Counted from the stretch's first letter, positions 1-9,511 are shown. The stretch: 64,000 bases of DNA from Sphingobium phenoxybenzoativorans (GCF_001757355.1 NZ_MINO01000016.1:1-64000); one strand, 5' to 3'. Numbers and translations: made by a program. Notes: generated from the letters alone by a model not told the origin.

Positions 1-330
1 GCAGGGAGGCAGACTGGGGGCTTGGCGGAGGGCCGGGGAAGGAGGCGGGGCGGCGCGGCGCGGCGGCTCCTGCACAGCGCGCCCGCGCATGACGCCAGGG
101 AGCTGCATGCCGCGCAAGGGGCGGGGGCGGACCTGCTGTTCGTCTCGCCGGTCTTTCCGACTCGCTCGCATCCCGGCGCACCGGCATTGGGCCGCGTCCG
201 CTTCGCCCTGCTCGCCCGTCAGGCGCGCATTCCCGTCATTGCGTTAGGCGGCATGAACCGGCCGCGCGCCGCTTCGCTCAGATCGTCCGGAATATGGGGA
301 TGGGCGGCGATCGATGCGCTAACCCGGTAG
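1..330 (+). CDS. Thiamine phosphate synthase-like protein, C-terminal part (cut by window edge)
   Basis: The reading frame is open from the first base and ends at TAG 328-330, so only about 109 C-terminal residues are present and the start lies outside the window. The segment LLFVSPVFPTRSHPG followed by IPVIALGGM is typical of the ThiE/TenI TIM-barrel family: the VSPVF(P)T strand and the ALGG phosphate-binding strand. The family joins a hydroxymethylpyrimidine pyrophosphate to a thiazole phosphate to make thiamine phosphate, or acts as the TenI-like regulator/isomerase. Sphingomonads often carry such a short ThiE-like gene away from thiC, as here (thiC is 60 kb away). Which of the two activities it has cannot be told from this fragment. 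Confidence 0.72.
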   Translation, partial: AGRQTGGLAEGRGRRRGGAARRLLHSAPAHDARELHAAQGAGADLLFVSPVFPTRSHPGAPALGRVRFALLARQARIPVIALGGMNRPRAASLRSSGIWGWAAIDALTR

Positions 331-339
331 AGAGGCGGA

Positions 340-1071
340 TCAGAATTTGAAGATCGTGCCCAGATAGACGGCCTGATTGTCCTGCCGGTCATCCGTCAGC
401 GGGGCAAGCCGCGCAGCCGGGCCGCCGCGATAGCGGATGCCTGCGGTGACGTTCAGGTTGCGGGTCAGCGAATAGGAGCTGCCCAGATCGACCGAATAGG
501 TCTTGTCCCCGGCAAGCGTCGCCGGAGTCGCGCTCATGTCGCGCTTGGTGTCGACCAGGACATTGGTGCTGAACCGGGTCTTTTTCTGCTGCTCAAGCGC
601 GAAGCCCTTGGCGCCGCTGCTCAATGTTTCCACAGCGACCGGATCAAGCTGCTTGCGGCCCATGCTGTCGGGCAGGGCGAACTTGCGCCAGCCGCGCGAC
701 ACGTCCAGGTTGAACGCGACCGGCGTGATGCCGACGGCGGGCAGGGTGCGGGCGACATTGACGCCGCCCTTTTCGCCCGCGCGGACCAGCACGGTGATCG
801 ACCGGCGGCCGCTCATCGACCCGCTGGTCGGCGTGAAGCGGAAGCTCAGATGATTGCCGCTCAGCGCCGCCTTGGCATAGGCGGCGGCAAGGCGCGGGTC
901 CTTGGTGGTCGGCGTGAAGGAGGAAATGCTGCCCAGCGACACCAGCGAAACGGGGTTGTCGGCGCGCATGGAAAGCAGGCTGGAGACCGAGCCGATAGCC
1001 GGGGAGAGGGCAAGGCCGAGCGCCGCGAAAGCCGCGCCACCCAATGCCATATATGTCGCCGTCCTGCCCAT
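340..1071 (-). CDS. Hypothetical envelope protein with signal peptide, probable outer-membrane beta-barrel end
   Basis: About 243 residues. I chose the ATG at 1071 because it places a signal peptide at the N terminus (MGRTATYMALGG, then a hydrophobic Ala/Leu stretch ending near SPAIGS); an upstream ATG at 1179 would add 36 polar residues. The middle is Ser/Thr/Gly rich. The last 60 residues alternate polar and hydrophobic residues (YSVDLGSSYSLTRNLNVTAGIRY) and the protein ends in ...GTIFKF, with the terminal Phe typical of outer-membrane barrels. I do not recognise a named family. It converges on the thiE-like gene with only 9 bases between them. Location in the outer membrane is inferred from the C terminus. 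Confidence 0.6.
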   Translation of the reverse strand: MGRTATYMALGGAAFAALGLALSPAIGSVSSLLSMRADNPVSLVSLGSISSFTPTTKDPRLAAAYAKAALSGNHLSFRFTPTSGSMSGRRSITVLVRAGEKGGVNVARTLPAVGITPVAFNLDVSRGWRKFALPDSMGRKQLDPVAVETLSSGAKGFALEQQKKTRFSTNVLVDTKRDMSATPATLAGDKTYSVDLGSSYSLTRNLNVTAGIRYRGGPAARLAPLTDDRQDNQAVYLGTIFKF

Positions 1072-1372
1072 AGCTCTAAAAACCGAGTCTCGTCCCTGGA
1101 TTCTCTTTGGGTTGGCCTTATCACCAACGCGCGGCGATTGGCTAGTGCATGGAATCGCTTTCGGGTTGGATTGTTGCATCCATCACACAGAAAATTATCG
1201 TTTATGTTGGGCGCGGAACTGGAAAGATCGCGCAGCCGGGGTGGGGATAAGGCTGGGCCGGGCTGGCGACAGGCCGATAACGGAGACGACTCCTCCGCCA
1301 AACGCGGGCTTGCCGATTGACGCGGGACCACTATAGATGCCCGTTCTGCCCCAAAAGCATCAAGGATGCGTC

Positions 1373-1825
1373 ATGTCCCGCCGGTTCCTTTCCCGTTTCG
1401 CCATCGCCGCACTTGCCGTTGCCGCTGTCCTGCCTCTGGGCGCCTGCGGGTCCAAGCGCGAGCGGCCCAAGGCCGACTTCGCCGCGTCGAAGGTCACGCA
1501 GATCGGCGTGAACAGCTATCTGTGGCGCGCGACGCTCGAAACCCTTTCCTTCATGCCGCTGGTGCAGACCGATTCCAACGGCGGCGTCATCGTCACTGAC
1601 TGGTACGCCAATCCGAACTCGCCCGGTGAGCGGATGAAGCTGACCGTCTCGATTCTCGATCAGGACCTGCGCGCGGATGCGCTCGCCGTCGCGGCCAGCC
1701 GTCAGGTGAACCAGAACGGCCAGTGGGTCGACGCCCCGGTTCAGGCCGCCACCGTGCAGAAGCTTGAGGAAATCATCCTGTCCAAGGCGCGCGACCTGCG
1801 CCGCTCGGCCATCGGCGCCGGTTGA
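1373..1825 (+). CDS. DUF3576 family lipoprotein
   Basis: About 150 residues. The ATG at 1373 (MSRRFLSRF) starts a classic lipoprotein signal peptide with lipobox LGAC, Cys at residue 25; an ATG 12 codons upstream would only lengthen the n-region. The mature part contains GVNSYLWRATLETLSFMP and a WYANPNSPGERMKLTV segment, which I recognise as DUF3576, a conserved alphaproteobacterial envelope lipoprotein of unknown role. It lies 44 bases upstream of leuS, a gene order usual in sphingomonads, and may be cotranscribed with leuS-lptE-holA. The link to an LPS-assembly lipoprotein (LptE) downstream suggests an outer-membrane role, but that is inference. Confidence 0.85.
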   Translation: MSRRFLSRFAIAALAVAAVLPLGACGSKRERPKADFAASKVTQIGVNSYLWRATLETLSFMPLVQTDSNGGVIVTDWYANPNSPGERMKLTVSILDQDLRADALAVAASRQVNQNGQWVDAPVQAATVQKLEEIILSKARDLRRSAIGAG

Positions 1826-1869
1826 TCTGGAGGCGGCGACCGCGCCGCCCGCCCATATTGGAGTAACGC

Positions 1870-4458
1870 ATGCAAAGCCGCTTCAACCCGCTTGAGGCCG
1901 ATGCCCGCTGGCAGAAGGTCTGGGACGAGAAGCAGAGTTTCCGGGCATCCGACGACAGCGGCAAGCCCCGGTCCTATGTGCTGGAGATGTTCCCCTATCC
2001 GTCGGGGCGCATCCATATCGGCCATGTCCGCAACTATTCGATGGGCGATGTCCTCGCGCGCTTCCGCCGGATGACGGGGCATGAAGTGCTGCACCCGATG
2101 GGCTGGGACGCCTTCGGCATGCCCGCCGAAAATGCGGCGATGGAAAAGAAGGTGCATCCGGGCGACTGGACCCGCTCCAACATCGCCTCCATGCGCGCGC
2201 AGCTCAAGAAGCTTGGCTTCGCGCTCGACTGGAGCCGCGAACTGGCCACCTGCGAACCCGATTATTACGGGCAGGAACAGGCACTGTTCCTCGACCTCTA
2301 TGCTGCGGGCCTCGTCTATCGCAAGGAAAGCGCGGTCAACTGGGACCCGGTCGACATGACCGTGCTCGCCAATGAGCAGGTGATCGACGGCAAGGGCTGG
2401 CGCTCCGGCGCGCCGGTCGAAAAGCGCAAGCTCAGCCAATGGTTCCTCAAGATCACCGACTTCGCCGACGAACTGCTGGACGGCCTTTCGACCCTGGACC
2501 AGTGGCCCGACAAAGTGAAGCTGATGCAGGAAAACTGGATCGGCAAGTCGATGGGCCTGCAGTTCAGCTTTGCCGTGGAGGGTCCCTCGACTGCGCTCGG
2601 GACGAACGGGGCAGGGGACACTAACCAACATCCGTTCGTGTCGAGCGAAGTCGAGACACTGATCGCGCAACGGCTGGAAGTATTCTCCACCCGCCCCGAC
2701 ACCATTTTCGGTGCCAGCTTCGCCGCGATCGCCGCCGATCATCCGATCGCGCTGGCGCTGGCGAAGGATAACGCCGCGCTTGCCGCCTTCGCCGACGAAT
2801 GCCGCCAGACCGGCACCGCCGCCGCAGAGGTGGAAACGCAGGAGAAGAAGGGTTTCGACACCGGCCTGTCAGTCGTCCACCCCTTCGACCCAAACTGGAA
2901 GCTGCCGCTGTTCGTCGCCAATTTCGTGCTGATGGATTATGGTACCGGCGCTGTCATGGGCGTGCCCGCGCACGACCAGCGCGACCTTGATTTCGCCCGC
3001 AAATATATGCTGCCCGCCGAGCGCGTCGTCGCGGCTGATGGCGATGCGGACAAGCCGATCCATGACGAGGCCTATACCGGCCCCGGCAAACTCGTGAACT
3101 CGCGCTTCCTCGACGGCATGACCGTCGAACAGGCCAAGGCCGAGGTGATCAAGCGCGCCGAGGCGGAAGGCTGGGGGCAGGGCACCACCGTCTGGCGGCT
3201 GCGCGACTGGGGCGTCTCGCGCCAGCGTTACTGGGGCACGCCGATCCCGATCATCCATTGCGATACATGCGGCCCGGTTGGCGTGCCGAAGGCGCAACTG
3301 CCGGTCGTGCTGCCGGAGGACATCAGCTTCGACATTCCCGGCAACCCGCTGGACCGGCATCCCACCTGGAAGCATGTCGACTGCCCATCCTGCGGCAAGC
3401 CCGCCCGGCGCGAGACCGACACACTCGACACCTTCGTCGATTCAAGCTGGTACTTCATCCGCTTCGCCAGCCAGCCGTCGGACAAGCCGTTCGACCGCGC
3501 AACGGTCGAAAAATGGATGCCGGTCGGCCAGTATATCGGCGGCGTCGAACATGCGATCCTGCATCTCCTCTACGCCCGCTTCTGGACCCGCGCCTTGAAG
3601 CATATAGGCATGCTGGACATCGCCGAGCCCTTCACCGGCCTGTTCACGCAGGGCATGGTGACGCATGAGACCTACAAGGCGGGCGATGGAAGCTGGCTCT
3701 CGCCGCAGGAAGTGAAGAAGACCGGCGACGACTGGATTCATATCGAAAGCGGCCAGCCGGTCACCGCCGGCCGTGTCGAGAAGATGTCCAAGTCGAAGAA
3801 GAATGTCGTCGATCCCGATGACATCATCGACCAGTATGGCGCGGATGCGGTGCGCTGGTTCATGCTGTCCGACTCTCCGCCGGAACGCGACCTGCCCTGG
3901 ACCGAAAGCGGCATCGAAGGGTCGTGGCGCTTCGTCAACCGCCTGTGGCGTCTGTTCGGTCAGATGGATGCAGCGGCGACTGGCGACGACAAGGCGGTCG
4001 ACCGCAAGCTGCACCAAACGATCGACGGCGTCGCCCGCGACATCGAGGCACTGGCCTTCAACAAGGCGGTCGCGAAGATTTACGAGCTGACCAACACGGT
4101 GGAGAAGGCCGCGCCGTCCGCGTCGCGCTCCGCCGCCATCCGCACGCTTGCCCTGCTGGTCGCGCCGATGACGCCGCATCTGGCCGAGGAAGCGTGGGAA
4201 TTGATGGGACAGGAAGGCCTGATCGCCGACGCTGCATGGCCCGCCGTTGATCCGGCGCTGCTGGTCGAGGATGAAGTGACCGTCGCCGTGCAGGTGATGG
4301 GCAAATTGCGCGACACCATCACCGTGCCAAAGGGGACTGCGAAGGACCAGTTGGAGGCGCTGGCGCTCGCCGCCCCGAATGTGCTTCGCACGTTGGATGG
4401 CGCGACACCGAAGAAAGTGATTGTGGTCCCGGATCGATTGGTCAATCTGGTCCTATGA
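1870..4458 (+). CDS. leuS: Leucyl-tRNA synthetase
   Basis: 862 residues. Cytoplasmic class I aminoacyl-tRNA synthetase that charges tRNA-Leu with leucine. Visible signatures are the ATP-binding HIGH motif (IHIGHVRNY, about residue 50), the CP1 editing-domain motif STRPDTIFG (about residue 275), a Cys-rich zinc-like knuckle ([10 protein letters not shown]) and the KMSKS loop ([12 protein letters not shown], about residue 638). The C terminus [13 protein letters not shown] is the usual anticodon/C-terminal end. Residues 238-264, just before the editing motif, are encoded by an inserted palindromic repeat (see 2582-2659), so the protein is slightly longer than expected. The stop overlaps the lptE start by 4 bases (ATGA), indicating translational coupling. 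Confidence 0.97.
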   Translation: MQSRFNPLEADARWQKVWDEKQSFRASDDSGKPRSYVLEMFPYPSGRIHIGHVRNYSMGDVLARFRRMTGHEVLHPMGWDAFGMPAENAAMEKKVHPGDWTRSNIASMRAQLKKLGFALDWSRELATCEPDYYGQEQALFLDLYAAGLVYRKESAVNWDPVDMTVLANEQVIDGKGWRSGAPVEKRKLSQWFLKITDFADELLDGLSTLDQWPDKVKLMQENWIGKSMGLQFSFAVEGPSTALGTNGAGDTNQHPFVSSEVETLIAQRLEVFSTRPDTIFGASFAAIAADHPIALALAKDNAALAAFADECRQTGTAAAEVETQEKKGFDTGLSVVHPFDPNWKLPLFVANFVLMDYGTGAVMGVPAHDQRDLDFARKYMLPAERVVAADGDADKPIHDEAYTGPGKLVNSRFLDGMTVEQAKAEVIKRAEAEGWGQGTTVWRLRDWGVSRQRYWGTPIPIIHCDTCGPVGVPKAQLPVVLPEDISFDIPGNPLDRHPTWKHVDCPSCGKPARRETDTLDTFVDSSWYFIRFASQPSDKPFDRATVEKWMPVGQYIGGVEHAILHLLYARFWTRALKHIGMLDIAEPFTGLFTQGMVTHETYKAGDGSWLSPQEVKKTGDDWIHIESGQPVTAGRVEKMSKSKKNVVDPDDIIDQYGADAVRWFMLSDSPPERDLPWTESGIEGSWRFVNRLWRLFGQMDAAATGDDKAVDRKLHQTIDGVARDIEALAFNKAVAKIYELTNTVEKAAPSASRSAAIRTLALLVAPMTPHLAEEAWELMGQEGLIADAAWPAVDPALLVEDEVTVAVQVMGKLRDTITVPKGTAKDQLEALALAAPNVLRTLDGATPKKVIVVPDRLVNLVL
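2582..2659. repeat. Palindromic repeat (family 2) inserted in frame inside leuS
   Basis: Two 29-base arms (2582-2610 and 2631-2659) are imperfect inverted complements, 23 of 29 positions matching by hand count, around a 20-base centre. The right arm contains TTCGTGTCGAGCGAAGTCGA, identical to the left arm of the intergenic copy at 51921-52011. The 78 bases are a multiple of three and are read without a stop. They encode the sequence beginning [11 protein letters not shown] and ending in VSSEVETL, which looks unlike LeuRS and is placed between GLQFSF and EVFSTRPDT. This is a mobile or amplifying palindrome tolerated in an essential protein. Confidence 0.82.
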
Positions 4459-4982
4459 CGCGCCGTAACACCCTCGCTTTCACCATCGCCTTTGCGGCGC
4501 TGTTGTCGGGCTGCGGCCTGCGCCCCGTCTACAGCAATGGCAGCAACGGCGCGGTGGCGAAGGCGATCGGGCATGTCGAGGTCGCCCCGATAGAGGGCAA
4601 GGCCGGATGGCTGGTGCGCAATGCGCTCAATGACAAATTGGCGGCGATCAATGGCGGAACGGGTCCGGCCTATCGCCTGGTCATAAAGCTGGATGACAAT
4701 ATTCAAGGCTTCGGCGTCCGCACCGACGACACGATCACCCGCGAACGCCGCACCCTGCGCGCGCGATACCAGTTGATCGACGGCGCCACCGGAACGCAGG
4801 TTCTGGACGACACCGCCGGGTCCGATGTCGGCATCGATGTGGTCAGCAGCGAATATGCGACCATCGCCGCGGAGGATACCGGGCTGGAGCGCTTGTCGCA
4901 GACCATCGCTGATCAGATCATCTCGCGCCTCGCCCTGTTCGCGATGCAGGACAGCAAGCGGGCCGCGCCCGCCGCGCCATGA
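4455..4982 (+). CDS. lptE: LPS-assembly lipoprotein LptE
   Basis: 175 residues. It starts within the leuS stop (ATGA overlap). The N terminus is a lipoprotein signal with lipobox LSGC (Cys20), followed by GLRPVY, the hallmark start of mature LptE/RlpB proteins. The body shows the alternating strands and the helix [10 protein letters not shown] seen in the family, and ends with a conserved-type helix ([19 protein letters not shown]). LptE is the outer-membrane lipoprotein plug of the LptD barrel that places lipopolysaccharide in the outer leaflet. The leuS-lptE-holA order with overlapping genes is common in alphaproteobacteria and supports the call. Confidence 0.9.
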   Translation: MTRRNTLAFTIAFAALLSGCGLRPVYSNGSNGAVAKAIGHVEVAPIEGKAGWLVRNALNDKLAAINGGTGPAYRLVIKLDDNIQGFGVRTDDTITRERRTLRARYQLIDGATGTQVLDDTAGSDVGIDVVSSEYATIAAEDTGLERLSQTIADQIISRLALFAMQDSKRAAPAAP

Positions 4983-6004
4983 AGGCGAACCGCAGCCAGG
5001 CCGAAAAGGCGCTGGATGCACCGGGCGGCGACATCCGCCTTTTCCTCCTCTACGGTCCCGATGAAGCGGGCAGCGCGGCGCTCGCCAAGCGGCTGGAGCG
5101 CGCCATGGGGCCGGACGCGGAGCGGATCGACCTCGACGGCGCGACGCTGAAGGCGGACCCCGCCCGGCTGGCGGATGAGGCCGCCTCTTTCTCCATGTTC
5201 GGCGACAAGCGCTGGATTCGCGTGATGCCCGTGGGCGACGAGGCGCTGCCCGCGTTCGAGGCGCTGCTGGAGGCGGAGCAGGCGGGTAATCCCGTGGTCG
5301 CGCTCGGCGGCCCGCTGAAGGCCACGGCCAAGATCGTCAAGCTGGCGCAGGACAGCAGGGCGGCGATGGCCTGCATCAGCTATGTGCCGGACGGCCGCGA
5401 CGCGGACCAGATCGCCATCGCCATCGCCCGCGACGGCGGCCTGCGCCTGCCGCCGGAGCTTGCCCGGCGGATCAGCGAGATTTCGGGCGGCGACCGGGCG
5501 CTGATGGCGGGCGAGATCGAAAAGCTCATCCTCTATCTGGACGCCGCGCCCGATCGCCCTGTCGAGGCGACGATGGAGGCGTTCAACGCCCTGTCAGCCA
5601 GTGCGCAGGAAGAAGATATGGGCGTGCTGGTCAACGCCGTGCTGGGCGGCGACCTGAAGGTCATGCGGCAGCAGCTTGCCGCGCTTGGCGCTGTCGGCAC
5701 GAATATGGGCGCGGTCCTCCGCCCGCTGCAGAACCGCGCGATCCTGCTCGCTACGATCCGGGGGGAATATGACCGGTCCGGCCGTCTGGACGCTGCCGTG
5801 GAGTCGGCCGGAAAGGCGGTATTTTGGAAGGACAAGTCGGCGGTGCAGCGGCAGGTGAAGCTGTGGGACGCGCCCGGCATCGCCCGCGCCATCCGCCGCC
5901 TCAGCGCCGCAGAGCGTGCCAGCCGCTCCAGCCGCAATGCGGGCGACGTGCTGGTGACGCACGAACTGCTCGCCATCGCGCGGCAGGCGGCACGGGAAAG
6001 ATAA
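4979..6004 (+). CDS. holA: DNA polymerase III delta subunit
   Basis: 341 residues, ATG overlapping the lptE stop by 4 bases. HolA is the clamp-loader subunit that opens the beta sliding clamp. The N-terminal part has FLLYGPDEAGS (the delta-family YG-[PSD] strand, without a functional P-loop) and RIDLDGATLKADPARLADEA, followed by the FGDKRWIRV strand typical of delta. The helical C-terminal collar domain (LGAVLRPLQNRAILL) is intact. Length fits alphaproteobacterial HolA. It is the last gene of the leuS operon; 167 non-coding bases follow. Confidence 0.93.
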   Translation: MKANRSQAEKALDAPGGDIRLFLLYGPDEAGSAALAKRLERAMGPDAERIDLDGATLKADPARLADEAASFSMFGDKRWIRVMPVGDEALPAFEALLEAEQAGNPVVALGGPLKATAKIVKLAQDSRAAMACISYVPDGRDADQIAIAIARDGGLRLPPELARRISEISGGDRALMAGEIEKLILYLDAAPDRPVEATMEAFNALSASAQEEDMGVLVNAVLGGDLKVMRQQLAALGAVGTNMGAVLRPLQNRAILLATIRGEYDRSGRLDAAVESAGKAVFWKDKSAVQRQVKLWDAPGIARAIRRLSAAERASRSSRNAGDVLVTHELLAIARQAARER

Positions 6005-6171
6005 AGCGCAAACGTCTAGTCATCAGGCGCTGCGGCATTGCGCGCCGGGAGAGTATCGAGACAGGATTCGTGCGCGGGCGCATCGCAGGGGGATCGACCG
6101 CCGCTTCGGACCGTTCATGCAGATTGCACGCCCGACCTTCCCCACCGCACATGGCTGAGAACGCCTGAAAG

Positions 6172-7248
6172 GTGCCCGCCATCGCCCCGCCATCCGCCTT
6201 TATCAACGCCATCGGGACCGCCGTTCCCGGACATGACATCCACGCCGCCTTCATCGACTGGGCGGCTGGCCGTCTGGCGGAGGAGCGCGACCGGAAACTG
6301 TTTGCCCGCATGGCGGCGCGCAGCGGCATCGGCCATCGCTGGTCGGTCCTCGCGCCCACGGCCGATGGGGGGTCGCCCATCGAACCGGGCGGCTTCTATG
6401 CGGGCGATTGGCCCGGCACGGCAGCGCGCATGCAGATGTATGAGGCGCTTGCGCCCGATCTCGCGGGACTGGCGGCGGAGGCGCTGGCCGCCAAAGCACC
6501 GCTCGACGGCATCACCCATCTCGTCGTGGCGAGCTGCACCGGCTTCGTCGCGCCGGGCATCGATCAGATCCTTGCGGAACGTCTGTCCCTCGGTCCGTCG
6601 GTGGAAAGGCTGCTCGTCGGCTATATGGGCTGTTACGCCGCCGTCGCCGCGCTGCGCAGCGCGCGCCATATCGTCCGCTCCGAACCGGAGGCGCGCGTGC
6701 TCGTCATCTGTGTGGAGCTGTCCTCGCTCCATCTGCAGGCCGTCGATGCCATCGAGCCATTACTCGCCCTGCTTCAGTTCGGCGACGGCGCGGCCGCCGC
6801 GCTGGTGACGGGCGAGGCATCCGGTCTTGCGATCGGCCAGCCCTTCGCTACTACCCTGCCGGACAGCGCAGGTCTCATCCGATGGGAAATCGGCGATCAT
6901 GGCTTCGCCATGCATCTTTCCGGCGAAGTGCCCGGCGCGATCATGGCGGCGCTGGGCGATGCGCACACTCGCGCCACCCTGTTCCCGACGCCGCCCGAAG
7001 ATGTCGACGCCTGGGCGGTGCATGCAGGCGGCCGGTCCATCCTCGATGCCGTCGAACATGGCCTCGGCCTCTGCCCCGATGCGCTGGCGGATAGCCGCGC
7101 AATCCTCGACGCCTTCGGTAACATGTCCTCCGCCACCCTCATGTTCGTGCTGGACCGCATGATGGCCGCGCCCCCGCGCCGGGGCATGGCGCTTGCCTTC
7201 GGCCCCGGCGTCGCGGCCGAGGGCTTCGCTTTTTCGGCGGCGTCATGA
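6172..7248 (+). CDS. Type III polyketide synthase (chalcone/stilbene synthase family)
   Basis: 358 residues with a GTG start. The thiolase-fold catalytic triad of type III PKS is visible: Cys122 in VVASCTGFVAPG, His284 in WAVHAGGRSILD and Asn317 in FGNMSSATLMFVLDRM. The C-terminal GPGVAAEGF loop matches the family GFGPG motif. Such enzymes extend acyl-CoA starters with malonyl-CoA to give alkylpyrones, alkylresorcinols or similar. Its stop overlaps the next gene (methyltransferase), and an FAD oxidoreductase follows, so a tailored polyketide is the likely product. The starter and the product cannot be read from the sequence. Confidence 0.92.
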   Translation: MPAIAPPSAFINAIGTAVPGHDIHAAFIDWAAGRLAEERDRKLFARMAARSGIGHRWSVLAPTADGGSPIEPGGFYAGDWPGTAARMQMYEALAPDLAGLAAEALAAKAPLDGITHLVVASCTGFVAPGIDQILAERLSLGPSVERLLVGYMGCYAAVAALRSARHIVRSEPEARVLVICVELSSLHLQAVDAIEPLLALLQFGDGAAAALVTGEASGLAIGQPFATTLPDSAGLIRWEIGDHGFAMHLSGEVPGAIMAALGDAHTRATLFPTPPEDVDAWAVHAGGRSILDAVEHGLGLCPDALADSRAILDAFGNMSSATLMFVLDRMMAAPPRRGMALAFGPGVAAEGFAFSAAS

Positions 7249-7943
7249 TGCGAGACCTGTCCATCCGCGCGCAAGAGGAGGAGCAGATGGACGCCGCCGA
7301 CCTGCCGCCCGCCGACTATGCGCAGGTGCTGGCGGGCCTAGCGCGGGTGAATGTCGCCACCCTGGCGATGCGGCCAACCCTGAATTTCCTCGCCCGCGCC
7401 GGGGCAGTGCGCGCGCCGTTCCGCCTGCTGGACGTGGGCTATGGCGACGGCGGCATGCTGCGCGCGATCTGGCGCTGGGCGCAGAAACATGGCGTCGCCT
7501 GCACCCTCACCGGCATCGATCTCAATCCCAAGAGCGAGGCGGTGGCGAAGGCGCGGCACCCGGCCGGAGCGGCGATTATATATCGCACCGGCGACTATCG
7601 GGCGCTCTCGGACGAACCGTGGGATTTCATCGTGTCGAGCCTCGTCACCCATCATATGGATGATGGCGAACGGCGGGATTTCCTGCTCTTTCAGGAGCGT
7701 TATGCCCGGCGCGGCTGGTTCGTGAACGACCTGCACCGCCACGCCTTTGCCTATCATGGCTTTCCGCTGCTTGCCCGGATGCTCTGCGTGCACCGGATCG
7801 TCCGGCAGGATGGCCAGCTTTCTATCGCGCGCAGCTTCCGTCCGCCGGAGTGGCGGGCGATGCTGGACAACACCGGCCTTGCCGAAGTCGCTCAGGTCCG
7901 CCGCATCTTTCCCTTCCGGCTGTGCGTAGAGCGCCGCCGCTGA
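7245..7943 (+). CDS. Class I SAM-dependent methyltransferase of the polyketide operon
   Basis: 232 residues, starting inside the PKS stop (ATGA overlap). Motif I is LLDVGYGDGGMLRAI (about residues 63-77), followed by motif II GIDLNPKS and the strand FIVSSLVTHHMDD. These show a Rossmann-type SAM-binding fold of the UbiE/Methyltransf_25 kind. In this gene context it probably O- or C-methylates the polyketide made by the upstream synthase. The same trio (type III PKS, methyltransferase, FAD oxidoreductase) recurs in many proteobacteria; the exact substrate is unknown to me. Confidence 0.87.
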   Translation: MMRDLSIRAQEEEQMDAADLPPADYAQVLAGLARVNVATLAMRPTLNFLARAGAVRAPFRLLDVGYGDGGMLRAIWRWAQKHGVACTLTGIDLNPKSEAVAKARHPAGAAIIYRTGDYRALSDEPWDFIVSSLVTHHMDDGERRDFLLFQERYARRGWFVNDLHRHAFAYHGFPLLARMLCVHRIVRQDGQLSIARSFRPPEWRAMLDNTGLAEVAQVRRIFPFRLCVERRR

Positions 7944-9013
7944 TCGCCGGCGGCGGCCCCGCCGGGGCGGCGGCGGCCATCGCCCTGGCGCGCGCGGGCG
8001 TCAGAGCGACTGTGCTGGAAAGGGGCGACGGGACGGGAGACGCCATTTGCGGCGGGTTTCTCAGTTGGGCGACATTAGATCGCCTCGGTCATCTGGGCAT
8101 CGACGCGCCCGCGCTGGGCGGACATGCCGTCAGCCGTCTTGCGCTGTTCCTGGGCGGTCGCGAACATGTCCTGACCCTGCCCGGAACCGCGCTTGGCCTC
8201 TCCCGGCGGCGGCTGGATGCGGCATTGCTCGCCAGAGCGGAGACGCAGGGCGCGGAAGTGCGGCGGGGCGTCGCCATCCGCTCGGCGGAGGGCAGGGCGC
8301 TCACGTTGGTCAGCGGAGAGCGATTGTCCTGCGAAACCCTGTTCCTCGCGACCGGCAAGCATGACCTGCGCGGCCTTGCCCGGCCCAAGGATGCAGCGTC
8401 ACCCGACCCGGAACTCGGATTGCGCTGCCGCCTGCCGCCCTCGTCGCAAAGCGCCCGTCTGATCGCGGACCGGATCGAGCTGCACCTGTTCGATCGGGGC
8501 TATCTGGGCCTTGTGCTGCAGGAGGATGGGTCGGCCAATGCCTGCCTCGCTATCCGCAAAAGCCGTCTGGCGGAGGCGGGGGGCGATCCCGCGACGCTGA
8601 TGACCCAGCTTGCCGATGCCGCGCCCGCGCTGGCGGATCGCCTTGCCGGTTTCGATGCCGGGACGCGCTTCGACGCGATCGGCCATGTGCCCTATGGCTG
8701 GCGCGCCCGGTCGAGTGGACCCGGCATATTCCGGCTCGGCGATCAGGCCGCCGTCATTCCTTCCCTTGCGGGTGAGGGGATCGGCATAGCTCTGGCCAGC
8801 GCGGATCTGGCCATCCGCCATTGGCTTTCGCAGGGACCGGAGGGGGCGGCGGCATATCAGCGCCAGTTTGCGCGCGCGGCCCGCCGTCCGCTGGCGATGG
8901 CCGGGCTGCTGAAGGCGCTGGCCGGGCGTCCCGCCCTCGCCGCACTGCCCGCCGCATTGATCGCGTCAGTGCCCGGAGCCGCAGCGCTGATGGCGCGGCT
9001 CACCCGGATCTGA
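7922..9013 (+). CDS. FAD-dependent oxidoreductase (geranylgeranyl reductase/monooxygenase-like)
   Basis: About 363 residues from a GTG at 7922; this overlaps the methyltransferase end by 22 bases and puts the FAD-binding motif LIAGGGPAGAAAAIALARAG directly at the N terminus. A longer in-frame start at 7850 would only read through the methyltransferase gene. The second FAD motif is present at the C-terminal side (FRLGDQAAVIPSLAGEGIGIA, with GD and a G-rich loop). The middle has LSRRRLDAALL, typical of the class A flavoprotein monooxygenase/GGR superfamily. It is the third gene of the type III PKS operon and likely oxidises or reduces the polyketide. Confidence 0.85.
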   Translation: MRRAPPLIAGGGPAGAAAAIALARAGVRATVLERGDGTGDAICGGFLSWATLDRLGHLGIDAPALGGHAVSRLALFLGGREHVLTLPGTALGLSRRRLDAALLARAETQGAEVRRGVAIRSAEGRALTLVSGERLSCETLFLATGKHDLRGLARPKDAASPDPELGLRCRLPPSSQSARLIADRIELHLFDRGYLGLVLQEDGSANACLAIRKSRLAEAGGDPATLMTQLADAAPALADRLAGFDAGTRFDAIGHVPYGWRARSSGPGIFRLGDQAAVIPSLAGEGIGIALASADLAIRHWLSQGPEGAAAYQRQFARAARRPLAMAGLLKALAGRPALAALPAALIASVPGAAALMARLTRI

Positions 9014-9016
9014 CCC

Positions 9017-9511
9017 TTATTGCTTCTCCAGCGCGGGCATGAACTGGCCATAGCCGCCGCGCAGGAACAGCAGCGGGTGGACGTCCCGTTCCGTCGACAT
9101 GGCGTTCACTTCGCCCAGCACGATGAAATGGTCGCCCGCCTCATGCACCTGATGCAGCGAGCAATCGATCCAGGCGACAACATCGTCGATGATCGGCTGG
9201 CCGTCATCGGACAGGCGGTGGCTGATATCCTCGAACTTGTCCTCGGCCTTGGACGCAAAGCGGCGGCACACCCATTCCTGATCGTCCGCCAGCACATTGA
9301 CGCAGAATTTGCCGGTCTTTTCGATCTTCGGCCAACTGCTCGATCCCTTGTCCGGGAAAAAGGCCACCAGCGGCGGGTTGAGCGATACCGATGTGAAGGA
9401 CCCGACCGCCATGCCGATCCGCTTGCCATCTTCCTGTACGGCGGTGACGACGCATACGCCGGTTGGATAATGGCCCAGAATGTGCCGGAACTCTTGCGGG
9501 GAAATCGACAT
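9017..9511 (-). CDS. Flavin reductase-like (HpaC/FMN-binding split barrel) protein
   Basis: 164 residues. The sequence HYPTGVCVVTA, then GMAVGSFTSVSLNPPLVAFF and FCVNVLADDQ, is the standard signature of the flavin reductase/HpaC family, which uses NAD(P)H to supply reduced FMN or FAD to a partner monooxygenase. It faces the FAD oxidoreductase gene convergently with a 3-base gap and is therefore not in that operon. No partner monooxygenase is directly adjacent in its own direction. The ATG at 9511 begins MSISPQEFRHILGHYPTG, the normal start for the family. Confidence 0.88.
   Translation of the reverse strand: MSISPQEFRHILGHYPTGVCVVTAVQEDGKRIGMAVGSFTSVSLNPPLVAFFPDKGSSSWPKIEKTGKFCVNVLADDQEWVCRRFASKAEDKFEDISHRLSDDGQPIIDDVVAWIDCSLHQVHEAGDHFIVLGEVNAMSTERDVHPLLFLRGGYGQFMPALEKQ

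Noticed and set aside
2575-2670. Intein or programmed insertion in leuS
   Set aside because: Only 26 codons, no splicing motifs, and the DNA is a palindrome shared with intergenic copies.
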